Source: Lingula anatina (Eukaryota > Brachiopoda > Lingulata > Lingulida > Lingulidae). Taken from it: a stretch of DNA of 23,393 nt. This document shows positions 18,890-23,393 of this stretch, in pieces; positions within the stretch are counted from its first letter, which is position 1, and every line of letters begins with the position of its first letter. The stretch lies in NCBI RefSeq assembly GCF_001039355.2, contig NW_019775405.1, forward strand, positions 5,338-28,730. Direction: 5' to 3'. Under the pieces are notes generated by a model that was given only the letters and a program-made list of their open reading frames with translations, was not told the DNA's origin and did not search any database. The position numbers and the translations under genes are program-made.

Positions 18890-19850
18890 TATGAAACTTT
18901 TCAGTAAGTTAGAATATCATAAGTAAAATGGTTTTTCCTTAATGGTCATCCCAGCAGCGATGTCCAAAAAAGGTTTTTTTTTATCTTTTATGCAATTTAA
19001 CATAATGCTTAACAGCACAATGGTCATCAATTTTTAGTAATAAAGTAAATGTATCATAGCTATTCAAAAGATGTGACTAGCAATGGTATTCAAGCCAATG
19101 GAAGTTCAAAGACTAAGTCACACCTTGAAAATGTCCATATGTGGAAATTTTAATTGTAACAAAAAACTATATAATTTCCAAGAAAGTTAACCGATATAAT
19201 AGGTTTTTCAACTGAAGCTATAATTTAGTGCTATGCTACATTTCTGTAAGTTTGAGAAGAGTGAGTGACTTGGTTTTCCTTTACTGGTCACTATGGAGGC
19301 ATTGTCTAAAATGGGGTTGTCTTCAATTTTGATGCAATATTACATAATGCTTAACAGCATAATGACCATCAATTTTTAATAATAAAATAAAAGTATCATG
19401 GATATTCAGAAAATTTGATATGGAAAGGTCTTCAGGGCCATGGAAGTTCAGAGTCACAACTTCAAAATGCCAAAATGTACACAAGAGATAACTGTACTGA
19501 AATGAATTTCTTTCCACTTTCAACACTTTTTTTCATATATCAAAATAATCAATTTACTGTCATTTTTAAATTATCAACTAAGAAAGTTGTTGACATAGGA
19601 AAAATATCAATAAAACAATTTTAAATGTCCAATTTGTTCCATTCTGAGATTCTGAACATGGTGAATGATTGAATCTGACAAACTGTAAAGATATGAGTTT
19701 ATTTCCATTTTTGACACTTTATTACACAATGCACAATAACAGGTTTACCATCATTTTTATATAATCAACTAACAATATTGTTAAGATGCAGAAAATGTCA
19801 AAAGAACACCTTTATACTACTAATTAGTTCACAAATGAGATTGTTAACAT
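18890..19850 (+). repeat. Diverged ~340-380-bp tandem repeat, about 2.5 units
   Basis: Units 1 and 2 share cataatgcttaacagca (19001 and 19343) followed by atcaatttttartaataaa and a later ccatggaagttca-like block. A third, weaker unit has cacaatgcacaataacag near 19725. Parts of the unit (taagttn..aagtaaaatggtttttcc) resemble the 161 bp family that follows, so the two probably share an ancestor. Confidence 0.65.
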
Positions 19851-19856
19851 GCCTAA

Positions 19857-20545
19857 GAATTAAATCCGAGGAAAAAAGACTTATATATAAAAAAAGGCAC
19901 AATTTCACCAAAACTGAACCGATCAAGCTTATTTTCAAACCTTATCTGTATTTTAGTAAATCTGATCACCCCTGTGAATTTCAAGACGATTGGCCAATTG
20001 ATTTTCCTTGAAATGTGTTATCGGTGTTGCACATATGCTGAAATAATGAAAAAACAGCATAACTTCCATAAAAATGGCCCGATCAGGCTGATTTTCAAAC
20101 TTGACCTGCGTATTATGAATATTCATCATTTCAGTAACTTATAAACCAAAAAGTAAAACGATTTTTCGGTTATCGTGTTATCGGTGTTGCATTTATGCTG
20201 AAAAAAATGAAAAAAATAGCATAACTTCCACAAATATGGCCCGATCATGCTGATTTTCGTACTTGACCTGCATATTATGAATATTCATCAGTTTTGTAAG
20301 TTTCAAGCCAAAAAGTAAAATGGTTTTCCACTTATCGTGTTATCGCTGCTGCATATATGCTGAAAAAAGTGAAAAAACAGCATAACTTCCCTACAAGTGA
20401 CCTGATCATGCTGATTTTCGAATTTGACCTGCGTATTATAAATATTTAACAATTCTGTAAGTTTCAAGCTGAAATGAAAAACAGTTTTCCACTTATCGTG
20501 TTATCGGTAAAAGTGCACGGCGACGACGGCGACGACATAAAAAGT
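19857..20545 (+). repeat. 161-bp tandem repeat, three clear units plus a degenerate one
   Basis: gttatcggtgttgc or a variant recurs at 20017, 20177, 20339 and 20500 (spacing 160, 162, 161). Shared blocks include agcataacttcc, ggcccgatcatgctgatttt and gacctgcgtattatgaatat. A degenerate unit precedes them from about 19857. The last unit switches to a tail with cggcgacgacggcgacgac (20518-20536). Length and array-plus-tail form parallel the unrelated 162 bp array at 3771. Confidence 0.9.
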
Positions 20546-20782
20546 ACTGTAAATAGCGGCAACTTTCTTTTTTAACACAATTCCTTTTCTGTCATTTTTC
20601 AAAATGATAAAAGGATTTAAAATCTTTTACAACACCCTGCTTTTCAACAATCTTTTACTCACAGTACGCTTTGAAATATGTGCTGGAAGTAGCTACATCT
20701 CTTTACTTTTCTCGTCCCAAAAACGTTACCAACGCTCTCAGTTCAGGTCCATCCTTTAAAATAAAATGATCTATTGTATAAA

Positions 20783-20795
20783 ATATATATATATA
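20783..20795. repeat. (AT)n microsatellite
   Basis: Six to seven AT dinucleotides. Confidence 0.85.
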
Positions 20796-20855
20796 ACATG
20801 AGTAAAACATGATTAAGACCATAACACTTACTATAGTATAATCAAAATTCTTCTC

Positions 20856-20884
20856 CCCCCCCACACACACACACACACACACAC
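20856..20884. repeat. C-run plus (CA)n microsatellite
   Basis: A run of C followed by about twelve CA dinucleotides. The minus-strand Cys/Val frame across it is an artefact. Confidence 0.95.
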
Positions 20885-20889
20885 AATAC

Positions 20890-22328
20890 AATATCTACTG
20901 CCATACAAACTCAGCGTGTGTAGGAGTGAAAGCTAAAGAAGATCAAGTTCACGGATAGGATATGCCATGTAAGGGGATATAGGTTATATCCTTTTGCGTT
21001 TCTTTATTCTGTCAATTTTGAGAAGAAATATCAGTGTCTTGTATTACACTTAGTCAATATAAATTTTTAAAAAAGTCCATTTTCCTCCCTCTATCACGTA
21101 ATTCGTCAGATGTAATAAAATACAGCATTTCCCCAGAAAACCTTTACCCCCTTTTGTGTGAATGCAATGTGCCGTCTGCAGAGCTCAGCGTCTGCCACCA
21201 CACTGGATGCTCGCTTCCCGGGAGCTGAACAGTTAACGCGGTCTGAAAAATTTTAGGGAGAGTCAGATGAAATGGAGAGGAACTGTGGCATGTATAAAAT
21301 TCTACGTGTTGAAGCTGGAGATGTGGGCTAGTTAAACTCTTTCCTTTAAAAGTGCTCAATATACTCTGCCTTTTACCAACCCTATGCAACCGAAATATTT
21401 TGCTGGCATCTTGATAGCTTTTCCACTACTGTCTCCCCCGTAAAACAGTCCATACTAAAAAATCAATAATCGTATGGCAATTTTATACAGGCAATTGACC
21501 TACTTTTATACCCGTGCAGTTATCAACGAGTTTTATGGCTGTGGAGCGAAAGCGTGATACACATCAGTGATATAAAAAAAATTATTTCTAATTACACAAT
21601 TTACGATCAGTGCATATGACTCAAAAGTGTCCCGATTTGTGAGCTTAAGGGACATTACTTTTTGCAAGTAATGAAAAAATTGGAAGCAAGCCAAAATCAG
21701 AAAAAATGCATTTTTTCTCTTATATGCAAATTAGGTTCCTTGAAGTAATATATGACTGGCCGGAAGTGATGTTCATATCAGAGATTTGTAATGATGATGA
21801 TCTTAATGATAATTAATGATGATTAAATACTCTTATTAAAGTTTTCAGTTGTCATCTGGTGTGAAAGAAATTTTCTGCACTAACACAATCATTCCACAAG
21901 TGAAAAATAGATAGTAAACGCGCCTCGGAGATGCACTGCATTCGTCCCAGCTTTTGGGTGAAAATCACATGATGTAAAAATATGCGTACGTGTCTAAGTC
22001 TTCCATTAAGATTTTGACTGCACTTCTATTTATCTGGTTCGACTAGGGTGACTTTTATTGGGATATTTTCTTTCTCTTTTTTTAAGCGAAAACTAGGCAT
22101 AAAAGTCAAAATATTCAGAAGTAAAAAGATTTCAAAGTTTAAAATCTTCTTGGTCACTCGTCGTGGTGGTTCACGGGGAAATTTTAAGACAACTTACATT
22201 TGTATAAATTGATAATCATCCGATTACGCGCTTTTTAATTATGTTCGTGATACACAAGTAAATTGCGCTCAAACTTAAAACCGCCGTGACTTGTGTCAAA
22301 ATTACATTTTACATTAGACAATTAAATT
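20890..22328. other. No gene recognised; one GC-richer patch
   Basis: AT-rich spacer. A patch at about 21160-21245 is clearly richer in G and C (gctcgcttcccgggagctga) and open on both strands. It has no recognised motif or splice sites. Confidence 0.5.
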
Positions 22329-22335
22329 TTTGGAT

Positions 22336-22455
22336 TGTGTCAGATGTGTTTTTTAGTCTTCTCTTACTGTTTAAGTGCGGAAAACAGGCCTGTTTGTTGT
22401 AAATAAAGTTTAATATAAGCAACAAGTGAAGTCTTGAGTCGTTATTCTCACAACA
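22336..22455 (+). mobile_element. 120-bp solo-LTR-like element with 7-bp flanking repeats
   Basis: The element starts TGTGTCAG and ends CTCACAACA, the TG...CA form of LTRs. The 7-mer tttggat flanks it exactly on both sides (22329-22335 and 22456-22462). It has AATAAA at 22402-22407, then aagtcttgagtcgttatt near its end. The order AATAAAGTT, aagt/gagtcttgagt, then ..aaca matches the end of the LTR at 14887-15201 read on its own strand, so both may belong to related elements. Seven bases is longer than the usual 4-6 bp target duplication. Confidence 0.6.
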
Positions 22456-22462
22456 TTTGGAT

Positions 22463-23393
22463 TTTTTACCTTCTTAATTTTTTTAACAAAGTCAAGTTGT
22501 TACGTTGTCTATGATTAAACAAACAAATATCACATATATCACATAGATATACTTTATAAACATGTCTGCAGCTGCCACCACTTAAATTTTTCTGTCTAGG
22601 AAACTCACTGTTGTACGGAATATGTTTATTTATTTAAAAACAGGTGTATATGTGCTTGTCTAGATACAGGTAATCTACATGTAGAGGAAGAAGAAGGTCT
22701 TTTCGATATTTCGGCTACACGTAAGACTTGACGAAACACCCCTTGATGACTTTTATTTTATAAGTTTTTCTGTCTACGTGTACTTTGTGATAGCCCTGTA
22801 AAAAATGTAAGCATGGTTTAATTATGAATTTTAGAAAAAAATAGTAGAATACTACGCAAAAATAAGTTAACACAAAAAGAAACAAAAGAAATAAGATGAT
22901 TGATATATCCTTCCCAAAACCTTTCGACAGGATTTAATAGGAGGCGTTCTATCGATACTACACTGAAGGCATCTGTTAATGTTTTTTTTTGTATCGAAAT
23001 ACTCTAAATGCAGCAGAATCATCATATCAAAAACACCCAAAAAGTGATAACTCATATCCACCGGAGAAGTGTATTTTCATTTTATTTCCGTTATTAGATT
23101 ATAAATTTAATTCTCATGCCTAGATTACATTTGAAAAGCGTACTGCGCGATGAAATCGTAAACGATTTTCCATGCTTTTTTTAAAATTTTATTTTGCATC
23201 GTAAGTGGCTACGGGCTACGGCGAATACGTTTACATTACAAAACAGTGTTACTTTTTACACAGATAATAAGGAATTTAATCTCGAGCTGGTCCAACCATT
23301 GTACTTTATATCTGCTCATTAATGACAAAATCCCCGCAATACTACTGGTACACAACAAGTAGACTGTCCTGTAGGTAGCTGCAAATCAGTCAA
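22463..23393. other. No recognised feature
   Basis: AT-rich spacer. A small inverted motif (aaatcgtaaacgattt) lies near 23154-23170. No convincing gene was seen. Confidence 0.5.

Noticed and set aside
21144-21389. 81-codon minus-strand frame in the GC-richer patch
   Set aside because: No motif, no splice sites, and the plus strand is also open there.
22671-22723. Possible exon between atacag and GTAAGA with NLHVEEEEGLFDIS
   Set aside because: A 17-codon open stretch is expected by chance, and no matching neighbour exon was found.

Overview
The window is AT-rich, intron-bearing eukaryotic DNA. GT-AG introns, AATAAA signals, dense 160-200 bp tandem repeats, microsatellites, MITE-like elements and a Ty3/Gypsy element with a fused gag-pol frame point to an invertebrate animal. 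A mollusc such as a bivalve is my best guess from repeat style, but nothing here proves the phylum.

Layout. 1-6465: part of a + strand coiled-coil gene. A 65 bp exon (1284-1348) and a long last exon (4541-5859) join in phase. The 3.2 kb intron between them holds an 11/22 bp minisatellite, a 141 bp MITE with 5 bp target duplications, and a 162 bp tandem array. A piece of the 162 bp repeat also forms the C-terminus of the predicted protein. 5870-6383: a 77 bp tandem repeat and a 230 bp inverted-repeat element. 6770-11340: a composite satellite of about 195 bp monomers, into which a second module of about 450 bp is interspersed five times. That module keeps a ~91-codon open frame. 11350-11496: a dead non-LTR reverse transcriptase tail. 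12132-12442: a 62 bp tandem array running into a 95 bp assembly gap. 12538-15201: a minus-strand Ty3/Gypsy element (candidate LTR, primer-binding site, gag, protease, reverse transcriptase, start of RNase H), cut off by the gap.

15211-16352 (or to 17061) is the most interesting part: a small + strand gene, in exons too short to show as long ORFs, encoding a stand-alone CBM20 starch/glycogen-binding domain of about 115-126 residues. Its start codon lies 9 bp beyond the apparent LTR edge. Its third exon carries a one-base frame disruption and a ~108 bp inverted repeat that overwrites conserved codons. It looks like a recently damaged gene, or an assembly error in a hairpin.

17.1-23.4 kb is mostly non-coding. 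It has two related families of tandem repeats (about 340-380 bp and 161 bp), microsatellites, a 120 bp solo-LTR-like element with 7 bp flanking direct repeats, and one ambiguous open region near 18 kb. No RNA gene or CRISPR array was seen.
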